DNA of 17,668 bases, from the NCBI RefSeq assembly GCF_937890585.1, contig NZ_CALACG010000332.1, forward strand, positions 1-17,668. The letters are read 5' to 3'. How positions within the stretch are numbered: the first letter of the stretch is position 1; each line of letters starts with the position of its first letter. Below, in pieces: positions 1 to 7,944 of this stretch. Position numbers and translations under genes: made by a program. The notes under the pieces were generated by a model that did no database searches, was not told the origin of the DNA, and saw only the letters and a list, made by a program, of their open reading frames with translations. Source of the stretch: an uncultured Campylobacter sp. Its GTDB lineage: Bacteria > Campylobacterota > Campylobacteria > Campylobacterales > Campylobacteraceae.

Positions 1-1496
1 TATTTATGTATAAGTTCTTTTTTATTATTTATATAATTAAACTTATCTACTAATGCCTTAGGGAAAAGCTTATTTTTTTCTACAGAATATTGATTTAACA
101 TATTAATTTTATCTTCGGCAGTTTCAGTTAAAGTTCCTAAAATGATAGAGTTAAGATCTTCAAAAGAATCTAAAGGATTCATCTGATTAATTTCTCCATT
201 CATAAAACTGTACCATTCATTCTTACAAGTTACTTCCCAACTTCTGATAGCATTATCAACTTCTTCTGGATTATAAACCCATTTTTTAAATTCAAATAAG
301 CTATTCATAAATTCTTCACTTGAAGAAACTGTTGATAATTTTATTATAAATGAGGTAGTATTATAGTTTTCTCTATCACATCTCCATATATTATAATATC
401 TCATTACACCATAAGTAACAGGATGTTTTTCTCTATAGTACTCATTAAGCTTACTTTGAATATATAATTGAGCAATAATTTTAGCAGTATTTTCTATTAA
501 CATATCTAAACCTACTTTAATTGTAGGCAAGTTTATAATCACATCCTTAATTATAGCAGCATTCTTTTCAGACTTTACTTTATGAATATAAGGAATTTCT
601 CCATGTTCGTTATCATATTTAGCTTGAGTACTTCTAACTAAAAAGCTATTTTGATCTGGTTCAAATCTAGGCGAAGCATAAGTGTCTACAAATTCAATAG
701 CTTCTTTACTAAATTTATTTATATCTTTGTTTATAGTTTTATAATTTGTATCTAACCCTTCCCAAAGTCTAGCTACATAGATATCTATTATATCATTTAT
801 ATCTACAAATTCAGGAGCTGTGATAACTATAGTTTTTATATTTTCATATGAAAAAGTCCTAGTTCTCATATAGTTTATATGATCAGTAGTCATATCTTTA
901 ATATTGAGCTCATTACCAATAGCACTGTATCTAGTTCCAGTAAGAACTGACCATTCAGCAATCTTTCTTATTGATTGAGCATCTCCTGGATATCTAGCTT
1001 GCATTTCTCCATATATAACACCTTTTTCTTGTTCTAAATATTCAGAATTTACATCTGTAGTAACTAAGTTATAATGGATGTCTCCCAATCTTTTTAAAAG
1101 GATTTTGTATTCATAATTACTGCACAACAAATGATAAATGTTATCATCTGGATATTTATCTGCACTCATACACGAAGCTGTATTTGCAACTAAAGTCATA
1201 TCCTTATAGCTAGTTTGTGCATTAAGAGTTATTCCTAATCTAATAAGTTCATCTTCACATTTGAATATAGATTTTCCATCTATTACATTACTAAATAGGC
1301 AGTGTTCCATTAAATGAGGAACTCCTTGTGCCTTATCATATGAAGATACCCAAAACTTAGCCTTTATATCAAGAGCTAATATCTTTGGATCTCTTACTAT
1401 TATAATTTTTCCACCATTATTTAAGTCGCATATGTTTATATTAAGAGTTCCAACTGTTGTACTATACCATTTTAAATTTTCTTTATTAAATTCCAT
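1..1496 (-). CDS. M16-family zinc metallopeptidase (partial, C-terminus beyond left edge)
   Basis: The reading frame stays open for 498 codons from ATG at 1496 to the window edge. Seen: an inverted zinc motif HLMEH at residues 61-65 (1302-1316), the HxxEH of the pitrilysin/insulinase/MPP family, followed by a segment like the usual GG..NA.T stretch (LGITLNAQTSYKD, 87-99). A second motif around 157-164 (EKGVIYGE) supplies the likely third zinc ligand, Glu164. Near residues 355-362, REKHPVTY has the Arg/Tyr spacing of the substrate-binding pair in the second M16 domain. Both halves of the fold are therefore present and the site looks intact. There is no signal peptide or membrane segment, so it is probably cytoplasmic. 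Known of the family: these proteins degrade or process peptides; some act in phage, organelle or RiPP-type maturation settings. The actual substrate is unknown. A strong AAGGAGTGAT ribosome site lies 8 bases upstream, 14 bases after the cold-shock gene stop, suggesting one operon. Composition is far more AT-rich than the genes beyond 1900. Confidence 0.88.
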   Translation of the reverse strand, partial: MEFNKENLKWYSTTVGTLNINICDLNNGGKIIIVRDPKILALDIKAKFWVSSYDKAQGVPHLMEHCLFSNVIDGKSIFKCEDELIRLGITLNAQTSYKDMTLVANTASCMSADKYPDDNIYHLLCSNYEYKILLKRLGDIHYNLVTTDVNSEYLEQEKGVIYGEMQARYPGDAQSIRKIAEWSVLTGTRYSAIGNELNIKDMTTDHINYMRTRTFSYENIKTIVITAPEFVDINDIIDIYVARLWEGLDTNYKTINKDINKFSKEAIEFVDTYASPRFEPDQNSFLVRSTQAKYDNEHGEIPYIHKVKSEKNAAIIKDVIINLPTIKVGLDMLIENTAKIIAQLYIQSKLNEYYREKHPVTYGVMRYYNIWRCDRENYNTTSFIIKLSTVSSSEEFMNSLFEFKKWVYNPEEVDNAIRSWEVTCKNEWYSFMNGEINQMNPLDSFEDLNSIILGTLTETAEDKINMLNQYSVEKNKLFPKALVDKFNYINNKKELIHK

Positions 1497-1510
1497 TCTT
1501 TAATCACTCC

Positions 1511-1768
1511 TTAACTACAAATTTCGTAATAAATATCAATCATAACTTTTATAAAATCATCTCCGTTTAGATAATACTCCACATCATATATATATCCTTT
1601 TAAATTTTTACCAGGAACAAATTCAACCAAATCCCCTTCTTTAATATGATAACTTTGAATATCATTCTTATGAAAAAAATACTCTAATCCATCACTTCCT
1701 TCAATAAAACCAAACCCTTTATTGCTAAAAAATTTCTTTACCTTACCATCTCTCTTTATACTATACAT
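1511..1768 (-). CDS. Cold-shock-domain protein, small, divergent
   Basis: An 85-residue protein whose first 65 residues match the cold-shock domain, a five-stranded OB fold that binds single-stranded RNA or DNA. Seen: GKVKKFFSNKGFGFI at 8-22 carries the RNP1-like KGFGFI, and YFFHKND at 30-36 corresponds to RNP2. The tryptophan usual in the CspA KWF motif is Lys12 here, while other aromatics (Phe13, 19, 21, 31, 32) remain. About 20 extra residues at the C-terminus (from Tyr66) extend beyond the usual 65-70-residue CspA length; they are hydrophobic/acidic and of unknown role. No clear ribosome site precedes the ATG; GGAT about 11 bases upstream is the best candidate. It lies directly upstream of the M16 peptidase gene and shares its AT-rich codon use. 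Role in transcript stability or antitermination is inferred from the family only. Confidence 0.85.
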   Translation of the reverse strand: MYSIKRDGKVKKFFSNKGFGFIEGSDGLEYFFHKNDIQSYHIKEGDLVEFVPGKNLKGYIYDVEYYLNGDDFIKVMIDIYYEICS

Positions 1769-1803
1769 TGTAATATTAATCCAATTGAGTTCATAAATTT
1801 TAC

Positions 1804-1824
1804 CTATCCTACTTTTGTTCTTAA
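1804..1824. other. Approximate boundary between AT-rich foreign block and Campylobacter-like chromosome
   Basis: Left of about 1800 the sequence has long runs of A/T-ending codons and sampled lines of roughly 22-30% G+C; right of about 1830 it has the host style seen in the housekeeping genes. The change falls inside or just after the small lipoprotein-like frame. I see no obvious inverted repeat, tRNA fragment or integrase at the boundary, and the other end of the block lies outside the window, so no attachment-site repeat can be tested. The exact base is uncertain by a few tens of bases. Confidence 0.45.
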
Positions 1825-1899
1825 CATTATCGCTTTAGCGGAGCAAAAACACCCGTTTAATCCTATCGCCACAATAACTGCTAGCAAAATTTCTCTCAT
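1804..1899 (-). CDS. Tiny lipoprotein-like reading frame, possible gene remnant at the junction
   Basis: A 31-codon frame from ATG at 1899 to TAG at 1804. It opens with a hydrophobic, signal-like segment ending in LNGC (Cys17), which resembles a lipobox, followed by FCSAKA. A good AAGGAG ribosome site stands 5 bases before the ATG, and the ATG lies 22 bases after the end of the secreted-protein gene at 1922, so it looks like the next gene of that operon. The first two thirds have host-like composition; the end runs into the AT-rich block and stops almost at once. Either this is a genuine tiny lipoprotein or, as I think more likely, the 5' end of a longer lipoprotein gene cut by the arrival of the AT-rich DNA. 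Confidence 0.5.
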   Translation of the reverse strand: MREILLAVIVAIGLNGCFCSAKAIMLRTKVG

Positions 1900-1921
1900 T
1901 TTTTCTCCTTTATTAAATTTT

Positions 1922-2494
1922 TTATCTTTTTGTTAAACACATACCTTTTACAAGCAGAAGCTGCCCCATTTTTATATCCTTTGCGATATTTTTTATCGAT
2001 AAGGCTTCTAGCGTAACCATAACATTTGCAGCAGCATCTATATAATAGTCTTTTCTCTCTACAAAGTTTTCACGCTCTTGACCAACAATATCAACGCTAA
2101 AGGCATAGCTTGAAATTTGATTGCCATCAAAATAACTCGCATCTAATACGCTTAAATTTATAGGCTCCTCTTTCTCAAGCGCCTCGCATATCGGCTTTTT
2201 CGAGCTAAATTTCATCACCTTTATGCCACGATCATACGAAAAGATATACTCACTAATTTCATTTAATTTTTTTGCTTGAACCGACATAATGTCGCTCTTG
2301 TTGCCATCTTTATCGACAAATATTATGCTCACATTGCTATCTTTAACATCGTAGTTGCTGATGAGCAACCTTTGATCTCGATAAAGCTCGCTTTGCGTAA
2401 GCTTAAATTTTATCTCTTTTCCATCGACATTTACCACTTTAAAATCATTACAAAAGCCAGCCACCGCTAGCAGCAAAATAATAAATCTCTTCAT
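1922..2494 (-). CDS. Secreted hypothetical protein
   Basis: A 190-residue protein of unknown function. The start MKRFIILLLAVAGFCNDF is a typical short signal peptide, with possible cleavage after Ala12; the following Cys15 does not sit in a good lipobox because Phe precedes it, so a soluble periplasmic protein is more likely than a lipoprotein. The rest is a mixed strand/helix sequence with a second cysteine near residue 103 and another (Cys186) near the end, and no motif I recognise. The gene begins immediately after the stop of the DjlA-like gene (TAG then ATG, no gap), so it is probably translated by coupling and shares its transcript. Its layout (signal, mid-protein PVCEA/PICEA-like cysteine, late cysteine) loosely resembles the lipoprotein at 6527-7246, which may hint at a distant relationship. 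Confidence 0.8.
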   Translation of the reverse strand: MKRFIILLLAVAGFCNDFKVVNVDGKEIKFKLTQSELYRDQRLLISNYDVKDSNVSIIFVDKDGNKSDIMSVQAKKLNEISEYIFSYDRGIKVMKFSSKKPICEALEKEEPINLSVLDASYFDGNQISSYAFSVDIVGQERENFVERKDYYIDAAANVMVTLEALSIKNIAKDIKMGQLLLVKGMCLTKR

Positions 2495-3226
2495 CTAAAC
2501 TCCAAATTTCTCTTTTAATCGCCCATAAGCCTCATTTATCTCCTGAAGCTTCTTAGTCGAGCGCTCTATCACATCTTTGCTCTCACCCCTGCCCATCAAA
2601 ATGTCAGGATGATACTGCCTCACAAGCTCTTTGTAGCGAGCCTTTACCTCATCAAGGCTTGCATTTTTACTAAGTCCTAAAACCTCAAACGCATCGTTTT
2701 CTCGGCTCACCTCATCGCGGTCTGCCCCAAATCTTGAGCCATAGAAGCTATCAAATTTATAGATTATCTCATCAAGCGTCTCTTTATCTATGCCAAATCC
2801 ATAAGCGATATTTCTTATAATATCTTGCTCGCTTTTGTTAAATTCTCCATCTATATAGGCTAAATTTAGAAAAAAAGTGAGCCTAGCTACGCAGGTATCG
2901 TAGTTTAGATTAAACGCGCGCTTGTAGTTTCTGGCGGTTTCATAGGCATTATCTACATTTTCTTTTTGGCTATTATAGACCTCTTTTAGATACTCACGCA
3001 CGCCACTAACGCCACTAATTTTCTGGCTTAGATCATCAAGTACTTGAGTGATCAGTCTAGCCTCTAGTTCGCTAACTCTGCCGTCACTTTTAGCGACTTT
3101 TGCAAGCAGTGAGACTAGAAATTTAGCCTCATTTACATTTGCTTGTTTCTTGCGGTTACTACTTTGGACATTCATAAATAAAAATATCGCACCGCCTAAT
3201 ATGAGTAAAAACAGGACTCCAGACAT
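2495..3226 (-). CDS. djlA: DjlA-like membrane-anchored J-domain protein
   Basis: A 243-residue protein with three parts in DjlA order. Residues 3-20 are an N-terminal membrane anchor. Residues about 32-160 form a helical TerB-like domain, with the acidic helix starts SDGRVSELEA (47-56) and IDGEFNKSEQD (125-135). Residues 178-240 form a C-terminal J domain with the essential HPD at 206-208, which stimulates the ATPase of DnaK. Known of the family: DjlA is an inner-membrane J protein facing the cytoplasm that acts with DnaK in envelope stress responses. It is followed without a gap by the secreted-protein gene and starts one base after the stop of the SDH-like gene, so the three are almost certainly co-transcribed. 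The protein is somewhat shorter than E. coli DjlA; the identification rests on domain order. Confidence 0.88.
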   Translation of the reverse strand: MSGVLFLLILGGAIFLFMNVQSSNRKKQANVNEAKFLVSLLAKVAKSDGRVSELEARLITQVLDDLSQKISGVSGVREYLKEVYNSQKENVDNAYETARNYKRAFNLNYDTCVARLTFFLNLAYIDGEFNKSEQDIIRNIAYGFGIDKETLDEIIYKFDSFYGSRFGADRDEVSRENDAFEVLGLSKNASLDEVKARYKELVRQYHPDILMGRGESKDVIERSTKKLQEINEAYGRLKEKFGV

Positions 3227-3227
3227 A

Positions 3228-4277
3228 TTACCACAAGTGATAGATCGTATTTTTTATCTTGCCGTTTACCAGCTCATTTTTGCGCCATGAGCTCTCGTCA
3301 TTCATCACGTTCCAACGGCGCTCCTCAGGGCGATAAAACCAGTCTTTATCGATCTGATAGTAAATTTGTTTGCCGTTTGTCTCGATGATGTTTGCGATGT
3401 TGTTATCGTGATAGCTGTTCTCATCGTAGTCGGTAAAGGCTCGCTGCCCCATCTCTGAGTAAAGCAGCGTTAGCTCCTGAAGCATCTCGTTTAGATCATC
3501 GTCCATTTTTTTGACATGCAGGCCGATCTCCTGCGCCTCACGAAAGAGTATTGGATACTCGTGCGCTGGGTAGTCTGCGTTTAGTCGCTCTGAAATTTCA
3601 ACGATCTTTTTGTCATCATCTATGTGATATCTAAGCAGCTCAGAGCAAATTTTAAGTGAGAGCGAGCTAGCACGATCAACCGCACCAAAAACTAGCGGAT
3701 GGATATACTCATATAGCGAGTTATAGGGGTTTGTGTCGTTTGGTCTATCTTTATCCTGCTCTTTCCAAAGCTTCACCACACGGCTAAGCTCGTCCATAGA
3801 GACGCTAACTAGCTCATTACCCTTGTTTGTAGGGCTTAGCTCGTGTTTGAGCGAGGTATCAACCGGAGTTAGATAGGCAAGCGGCCCCATAACGATCTCA
3901 TTTGCGCCAAGTGCCATCATCGTAGCAGCTGAGGCGCAGTTTGATGGGATCAGCGCTATTAAATTTTTGCAGTAGTTTCTAAGTGTGCTAATGATCCTAA
4001 GTGCGGCTATACCGCTTCCGCCGTCACTTTTTATGAAAAGATAGGCAGTGTCTATCTTTTTGCCCTTTAAAATTTCATACATCGCACTGGCATCGTTGCC
4101 GCAGACATTACCAGCGTTTGAGTTGTAGTAGGTTATCAAAGGGGCATTTAGCCTTTTTTCGATCGTACTTATCAAATTTTGAGTATCGCTAAAGAGCACT
4201 GGCGGTTTTGCCACTCCTTTTTTCTCGTTTTGCTCTACTTCCTTTTCCCCGCTTGCTTTTTCCTTTTTAGAAAACAT
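3228..4277 (-). CDS. SDH/SppA-like serine protease family protein (ClpP/crotonase fold)
   Basis: A 349-residue protein of the SDH family (related to signal peptide peptidase SppA and ClpP-like proteases). Seen: a charged N-terminus; a core from about 46 to 215; a glycine pair in SDGGSGIAA (84-92), corresponding to the oxyanion-forming SPGG of S49 proteases; and the nucleophile region SNCASAATMMALGANEIVMG (112-131), where Ser116 fits the S-A-[GA]-T pattern. PLAYLTPVD (132-140) follows as in SppA relatives. I see no signal peptide and no clear transmembrane segment, unlike SppA, so it is likely cytoplasmic or peripheral. The last 70 residues are rich in aromatic and acidic residues and unassigned. 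It starts 3 bases after purL stops and ends 1 base before djlA. Substrate is unknown; a link to membrane-protein quality control with DjlA is inference from adjacency. Confidence 0.82.
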   Translation of the reverse strand: MFSKKEKASGEKEVEQNEKKGVAKPPVLFSDTQNLISTIEKRLNAPLITYYNSNAGNVCGNDASAMYEILKGKKIDTAYLFIKSDGGSGIAALRIISTLRNYCKNLIALIPSNCASAATMMALGANEIVMGPLAYLTPVDTSLKHELSPTNKGNELVSVSMDELSRVVKLWKEQDKDRPNDTNPYNSLYEYIHPLVFGAVDRASSLSLKICSELLRYHIDDDKKIVEISERLNADYPAHEYPILFREAQEIGLHVKKMDDDLNEMLQELTLLYSEMGQRAFTDYDENSYHDNNIANIIETNGKQIYYQIDKDWFYRPEERRWNVMNDESSWRKNELVNGKIKNTIYHLW

Positions 4278-4280
4278 CTT

Positions 4281-6470
4281 TTAGTCCTCCCTTTTTACGA
4301 TTTTCGCAAACTCATTTAGATAAATTTCTCTTACGTCCTCTAAGCTCTCATCGATATCATTTAGCTTAAATCTCTTGCCTCCGCTAACACCGATCTTTTC
4401 AAATTTCACTTCAAATTTAGCCGCAAGCGTTTCAAATTTAGCCTCGTCTTTTACACCCACAACTGCTCTTGAAAAGATCTCGTCAAAGATGAAATTTGGC
4501 TCTTTAAATTTAATCTCGCACTTTGCACCGATGTTTGAGATGCTAGCCATTTTTGCTAGCGTGATAGCAAGGCCGCCTACGCCTACGCTATTTGCAAACT
4601 CTAAAATTTGCTCTTTATTTGCCTCTATCACTAGCTCCCAAAGGGCTCGCTCAGCTTTATAATCAACCTCTTTAAGCTTGCCACCAACCACGTCAAATAG
4701 CGCCTTTGCATAAAGCGAAGCAGCAAATTCTCCGCTTGTCTCGCCAAGTAGATATATCGCTCTACCCTCGCTTAAAAATGTGCTTTTTAGGTTTAAATTT
4801 GCATCTTCATTTACACCAACCGTGACGATAGCTGGCGTTGGATAGACGCTAACGCCGTCAGTGTCGTTATAAAGGCTCACGTTACCGCTAACAACTGGTG
4901 TATTTAGCTCACGGCAAGCCTCTTTTATGCCTTCGCAACCCTCTTTAAACTGCCACATAACCTCTGGATTTTGCGGGTTGCCGTAGTTTAGGCAGTCGGT
5001 GATCGCAAGTGGCACAGCACCGCTCATCGCGACCTTTCTACCAGCTGCAGCAACAGCTCTTGCAGCGCCGATCTTTGGATCAACAAAATTTGCTCTAGGA
5101 TCGCACTGCGCAGCCATAGAGACAGCCTTTTTAGTACCTTTTACTCTGATGCTTGCAGCACCTAAGTGCCCTGGCTGTTTTATGGTGTTTGTCTGGATAT
5201 TTGCGTCGTATTGGTCGTAGATAAAGCTTTTATTTAGCACTTCTGGCTCTTTTAAAAGCTTAAAAAATGCCGTTTTGTTATCAATGTTGTTTGGAATTTT
5301 TAAATTTGCTATCTCATCAAGGTATTTTGGACGTGCGACTGGACGATCAAGCACTGGAGCTGCTTCGCTAAGTGGGCCGATAGGGATTTCGCCTGCAAGC
5401 TCGTCGTGCCAGTAAAGCTGCATAACGCCGCTACTTGTGACCTCACCGATGATCTCAGCGTCAAGATCCCACTTTCTAAAAATTTCAAGCACCTTTTGCT
5501 CATAGCCTTTTTTGGCACATATTAGCATACGCTCTTGAGACTCGCTTAGCATTAGCTCATAAGGCGTCATGCCAACTTCGCGCATCGGCACGCGATCTAG
5601 ATACATCTTCATGCCGCTGCCGCTTCTGCCAGCCATCTCAAAGCTAGAGCTTGTTAGTCCTGCTGCGCCCATATCTTGGATGCCGATGATGTAGTCTTTT
5701 TTAAAGAGCTCTAGGCACGCCTCCATAAGTAGCTTCTCGGCAAATGGATCGCCCACTTGCACCGTTGGGCGAAGCGATTTATTTTCATCGTTAAAGCTAT
5801 CGCTCGCCATCACAGCGCCGCCAAGTCCGTCTCTGCCGGTCTTTGAGCCTACGTAGATGACTGGGTTGCCAACACCTTCAGCCTTGCCGTAGAAAATTTC
5901 ATCACTTTTGCAAAGGCCAAGCGCGAAGGCGTTGATTAAGATATTGCCATTAAAGCTAGGATCAAAGGTAGTCTCACCGCCGATCGTTGGGATACCCATG
6001 CAGTTGCCGTAGTGTCCTATGCCAGCAACACTTCCTTTTAACAAATATCTATGCTTTTTGGCTAGCTCGCCCTCGCCTCTTATCTCACCAAAACGAAGTG
6101 AGTTCATGTTCGCAACAACTCTTGCGCCCATCGTAAAGACGTCTCTTAAAATTCCACCAACGCCAGTTGCAGCGCCTTGAAACGGCTCGATAAAGCTTGG
6201 GTGGTTGTGACTCTCCATCTTAAACACAGCTGCAACCCCATCGCCAACGTCGATGACACCAGCATTTTCGCCAGGTCCTTGAATGACCCATGGTGCCTTT
6301 GTCGGAAAGCCGTTTAGGTATTTTTTGCTTGATTTGTAGCTGCAGTGCTCGCTCCACATAGCTGAAAATATGCCAAGCTCTAGTAAATTTGGCTCACGGC
6401 CTAAAATTTTTAAGATCTCCTCATACTCTTCGTCGCTGATTTTATGTGCTTGTATGGTAGCTTTATCCAT
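4281..6470 (-). CDS. purL: Phosphoribosylformylglycinamidine synthase, large catalytic subunit (PurL)
   Basis: A 729-residue PurL of the small type, which works with separate PurS and PurQ. It converts FGAR to FGAM with ATP and glutamine-derived ammonia in de novo purine synthesis. Seen: WSEHCSYK (39-46), the conserved N-terminal signature; [21 protein letters not shown] (86-106), the ATP/Mg-binding core; RDVFTMGAR (109-117); [17 protein letters not shown] in the middle; and a second AIRS-like half with GNVSLYND. Length is normal for the small form (about 720-740). The ATG at 6470 has AAAGG about 9 bases upstream. A 56-base gap separates it from the upstream lipoprotein gene and may contain its promoter. 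It leads the run purL, SDH-like, djlA, secreted protein, all with 0-3 base spacing, so the downstream genes are probably expressed with it. Confidence 0.97.
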   Translation of the reverse strand: MDKATIQAHKISDEEYEEILKILGREPNLLELGIFSAMWSEHCSYKSSKKYLNGFPTKAPWVIQGPGENAGVIDVGDGVAAVFKMESHNHPSFIEPFQGAATGVGGILRDVFTMGARVVANMNSLRFGEIRGEGELAKKHRYLLKGSVAGIGHYGNCMGIPTIGGETTFDPSFNGNILINAFALGLCKSDEIFYGKAEGVGNPVIYVGSKTGRDGLGGAVMASDSFNDENKSLRPTVQVGDPFAEKLLMEACLELFKKDYIIGIQDMGAAGLTSSSFEMAGRSGSGMKMYLDRVPMREVGMTPYELMLSESQERMLICAKKGYEQKVLEIFRKWDLDAEIIGEVTSSGVMQLYWHDELAGEIPIGPLSEAAPVLDRPVARPKYLDEIANLKIPNNIDNKTAFFKLLKEPEVLNKSFIYDQYDANIQTNTIKQPGHLGAASIRVKGTKKAVSMAAQCDPRANFVDPKIGAARAVAAAGRKVAMSGAVPLAITDCLNYGNPQNPEVMWQFKEGCEGIKEACRELNTPVVSGNVSLYNDTDGVSVYPTPAIVTVGVNEDANLNLKSTFLSEGRAIYLLGETSGEFAASLYAKALFDVVGGKLKEVDYKAERALWELVIEANKEQILEFANSVGVGGLAITLAKMASISNIGAKCEIKFKEPNFIFDEIFSRAVVGVKDEAKFETLAAKFEVKFEKIGVSGGKRFKLNDIDESLEDVREIYLNEFAKIVKRED

Positions 6471-6498
6471 TGATGTAACCTTTTAAGAATTTTAAGCT

Positions 6499-6504
6499 AT
6501 TTTA
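6499..6504 (-). promoter_or_regulatory. Possible -10 element for purL
   Basis: On the minus strand the gap before purL reads TTGTAAAATAG, giving TAAAAT (6499-6504) preceded directly by TG. Campylobacter sigma-70 promoters depend mainly on a TATAAT-like -10 and lack a strict -35. A start near 6492 would give a leader of about 22 bases carrying the AAAGG ribosome site. A second candidate, TATAAG, lies upstream near 6515. Confidence 0.3.
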
Positions 6505-6526
6505 CAACCTTGCTTATAAAAAGTTA

Positions 6527-7246
6527 CTAAAAAGCCTTTTGAAATTTACTAAAACAAAGCACATTCGAGAGAATTTCACCTTGTCTCACGAGGTCACTTT
6601 CGATAAATGTTTTGTAAAAATTTTGCGTTAGCGTCTCAGCTTTTATCTTCTCTTCATCTTCGCTTGAAAGGTTGAAATAATACCTCGTCTCTCTTAGAAA
6701 AAAGCCTTGATCATTAGATATATCTGAGCTTAAGATCACTGCAAAAAAGCCATTTTTCAAAGGGTGATTTGTCACGCTTTTTACTTTTATCGCCTCTTTT
6801 CCGCTTACAAAAGCTTCGCAAACTGGCATGCTCTTTGTGCTATAAACCACGCTTTTTATAGCGCCATTTGAAATTTCATAAAATTTAATATTTTTTGCAT
6901 TTATTAGCTCATCTATATCGTTAGAATTTGATAGCACAGCGTCCTTGCTAGTGTCTAAGTTTTTAACGATCATCGTTTTATTTGCGTCGCCACTTTGCAT
7001 TAGCTCGCCAAGTGCGCTAAATCTGCCATTTTCGCCAGCTGCTTTTATCTCAGCCTTGCCGACAATGTTTGCAAATTTATTAAAGTCATTTAGGCTATTT
7101 TCAAGCTTATTAAATTTCATCTCATGCAGTGTTTCGTTATTTTCAAGATAGAGTAAATTTGACTTTTCGCTTGGCGCTAAAATTTGCTTGCCAGCACACC
7201 CTGCAAATAATATAATAGCAGCTAAAAATAGAAATTTTGTCCTCAT
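6527..7246 (-). CDS. Putative outer- or inner-membrane lipoprotein of unknown function
   Basis: A 239-residue protein starting MRTKFLFLAAIILFAGC, a signal peptide ending in a lipobox-like FAGC (acylated Cys17). An in-frame GTG at 7255 would add three residues, but the GGGGA sequence sits just before the ATG at 7246 and the shorter signal peptide is better, so I chose the ATG. The mature part has no recognised domain. It has a helical early region rich in Asn/Lys/Glu (20-70) and a cysteine in a PVCEAF context near residue 140, resembling the PICEAL of the secreted protein at 1922-2494. One more cysteine lies near the C-terminus. It sits between mdaB and purL with a hairpin upstream, so it may be its own transcript unit. 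Function unknown. Confidence 0.78.
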   Translation of the reverse strand: MRTKFLFLAAIILFAGCAGKQILAPSEKSNLLYLENNETLHEMKFNKLENSLNDFNKFANIVGKAEIKAAGENGRFSALGELMQSGDANKTMIVKNLDTSKDAVLSNSNDIDELINAKNIKFYEISNGAIKSVVYSTKSMPVCEAFVSGKEAIKVKSVTNHPLKNGFFAVILSSDISNDQGFFLRETRYYFNLSSEDEEKIKAETLTQNFYKTFIESDLVRQGEILSNVLCFSKFQKAF

Positions 7247-7278
7247 TTTCCCCACACAAGATAGATATAAATTTAAAT

Positions 7279-7305
7279 GCCCTCTAGCGCAAATGGCTAG
7301 AGAGC
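7279..7305 (-). terminator. Hairpin downstream of mdaB, probable intrinsic terminator
   Basis: On the minus strand, 15 bases after the mdaB stop, the arms 7296-7302 and 7282-7288 (CTCTAGC/GCTAGAG) form a perfect 7-bp stem with a 7-base loop; two further G-C pairs follow after a single mismatch. The 3' side is A/T-rich (ATTTAAATTTATAT) rather than a pure U run, so termination may be partial. It separates mdaB from the lipoprotein gene. Confidence 0.5.
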
Positions 7306-7320
7306 GGTAGAAATTTGTTT

Positions 7321-7902
7321 TTACGCTTTGAAAACTTTTTCAAGATGCGTTTCATACTCTTTTAGGTATCTTGGCACGTCTGGCATCTTGATAACATCGC
7401 AGCAGATAAAGTGCGGAAGCGACTTTAGGCCCATAAATTCATTTGCCTTTCTAAAATGAAAATAAACTCCATCAACGCCGCGCGCCTCAAAAAACTCATT
7501 TGGATCGCTAAATGCCTCGGCTGGGGCATTCCAAGTAAGGCTTAGCATAAATTTCTTGCCATTTAACAAGCCGCCTTTGCCGTAGTTTTTCGCAGGATCT
7601 ATCCTGTGCCTGCCATCACTCGTATAAAGCTTGCCATGACCTGCCGTAAAAACCTCGTCGATATATTTTTTCACTATCCAAGGCTCGCCCATCCACCAAG
7701 CTGGCATCTGCCAAACTACCGCATCCATCCAGAGAAATTTCTCAACTTCAGCCTCGATGTCATAGCCTTGATCTATCACGGTTTGCTTTACCTCGTGACT
7801 CATTTTTGCTAGTTTTTCGTATGCAAGATCGTGAAGTGTTTGATTGAGCCTGCCATCTGAATGGCCAAATTTTTTGCCACCATTTATAAGTAAAATTTTC
7901 AT
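7321..7902 (-). CDS. mdaB: NAD(P)H:quinone oxidoreductase MdaB (modulator of drug activity B)
   Basis: A 193-residue flavodoxin-fold protein of the MdaB/DT-diaphorase-like family. It reduces quinones by two electrons with FAD and NAD(P)H, which avoids semiquinone radicals; in the related Helicobacter pylori the protein supports oxidative-stress resistance. Seen: MKILLINGGKKFGHSDGRLN at the N-terminus, the phosphate/flavin-binding start with SDGRLN as in MdaB; WQMPAWWMGEPWIVKKYID (64-82), the strongly conserved flavin-contacting region; and LTWNAPAEAF (122-131). Length matches the family (about 190-195). The ATG follows AAAGGAG at 6-7 bases. A 42-base gap separates it from the mnmE stop upstream, so it may be read through from the mnmE operon or have its own promoter. 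A hairpin follows at 7279-7305. Confidence 0.94.
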   Translation of the reverse strand: MKILLINGGKKFGHSDGRLNQTLHDLAYEKLAKMSHEVKQTVIDQGYDIEAEVEKFLWMDAVVWQMPAWWMGEPWIVKKYIDEVFTAGHGKLYTSDGRHRIDPAKNYGKGGLLNGKKFMLSLTWNAPAEAFSDPNEFFEARGVDGVYFHFRKANEFMGLKSLPHFICCDVIKMPDVPRYLKEYETHLEKVFKA

Positions 7903-7944
7903 ATTCTCTCCTTTAAAAAGCGCAAATTTTAACCAAAAAAAGTA

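Noticed and set aside
1825..1840. CGCTTTAGCG palindrome near the junction as a terminator or recombination site
   Set aside because: Only a 4-bp stem with a 2-base loop, inside the lipoprotein-like frame; too small to support either role.
5309..5518. Minus-strand 69-codon frame nested in purL
   Set aside because: It lies inside the intact purL reading frame, in another frame, with no family resemblance.
7247..7255. GTG start at 7255 for the lipoprotein
   Set aside because: The GGGGA ribosome-like sequence lies between this GTG and the ATG at 7246, favouring the ATG and a cleaner signal peptide.
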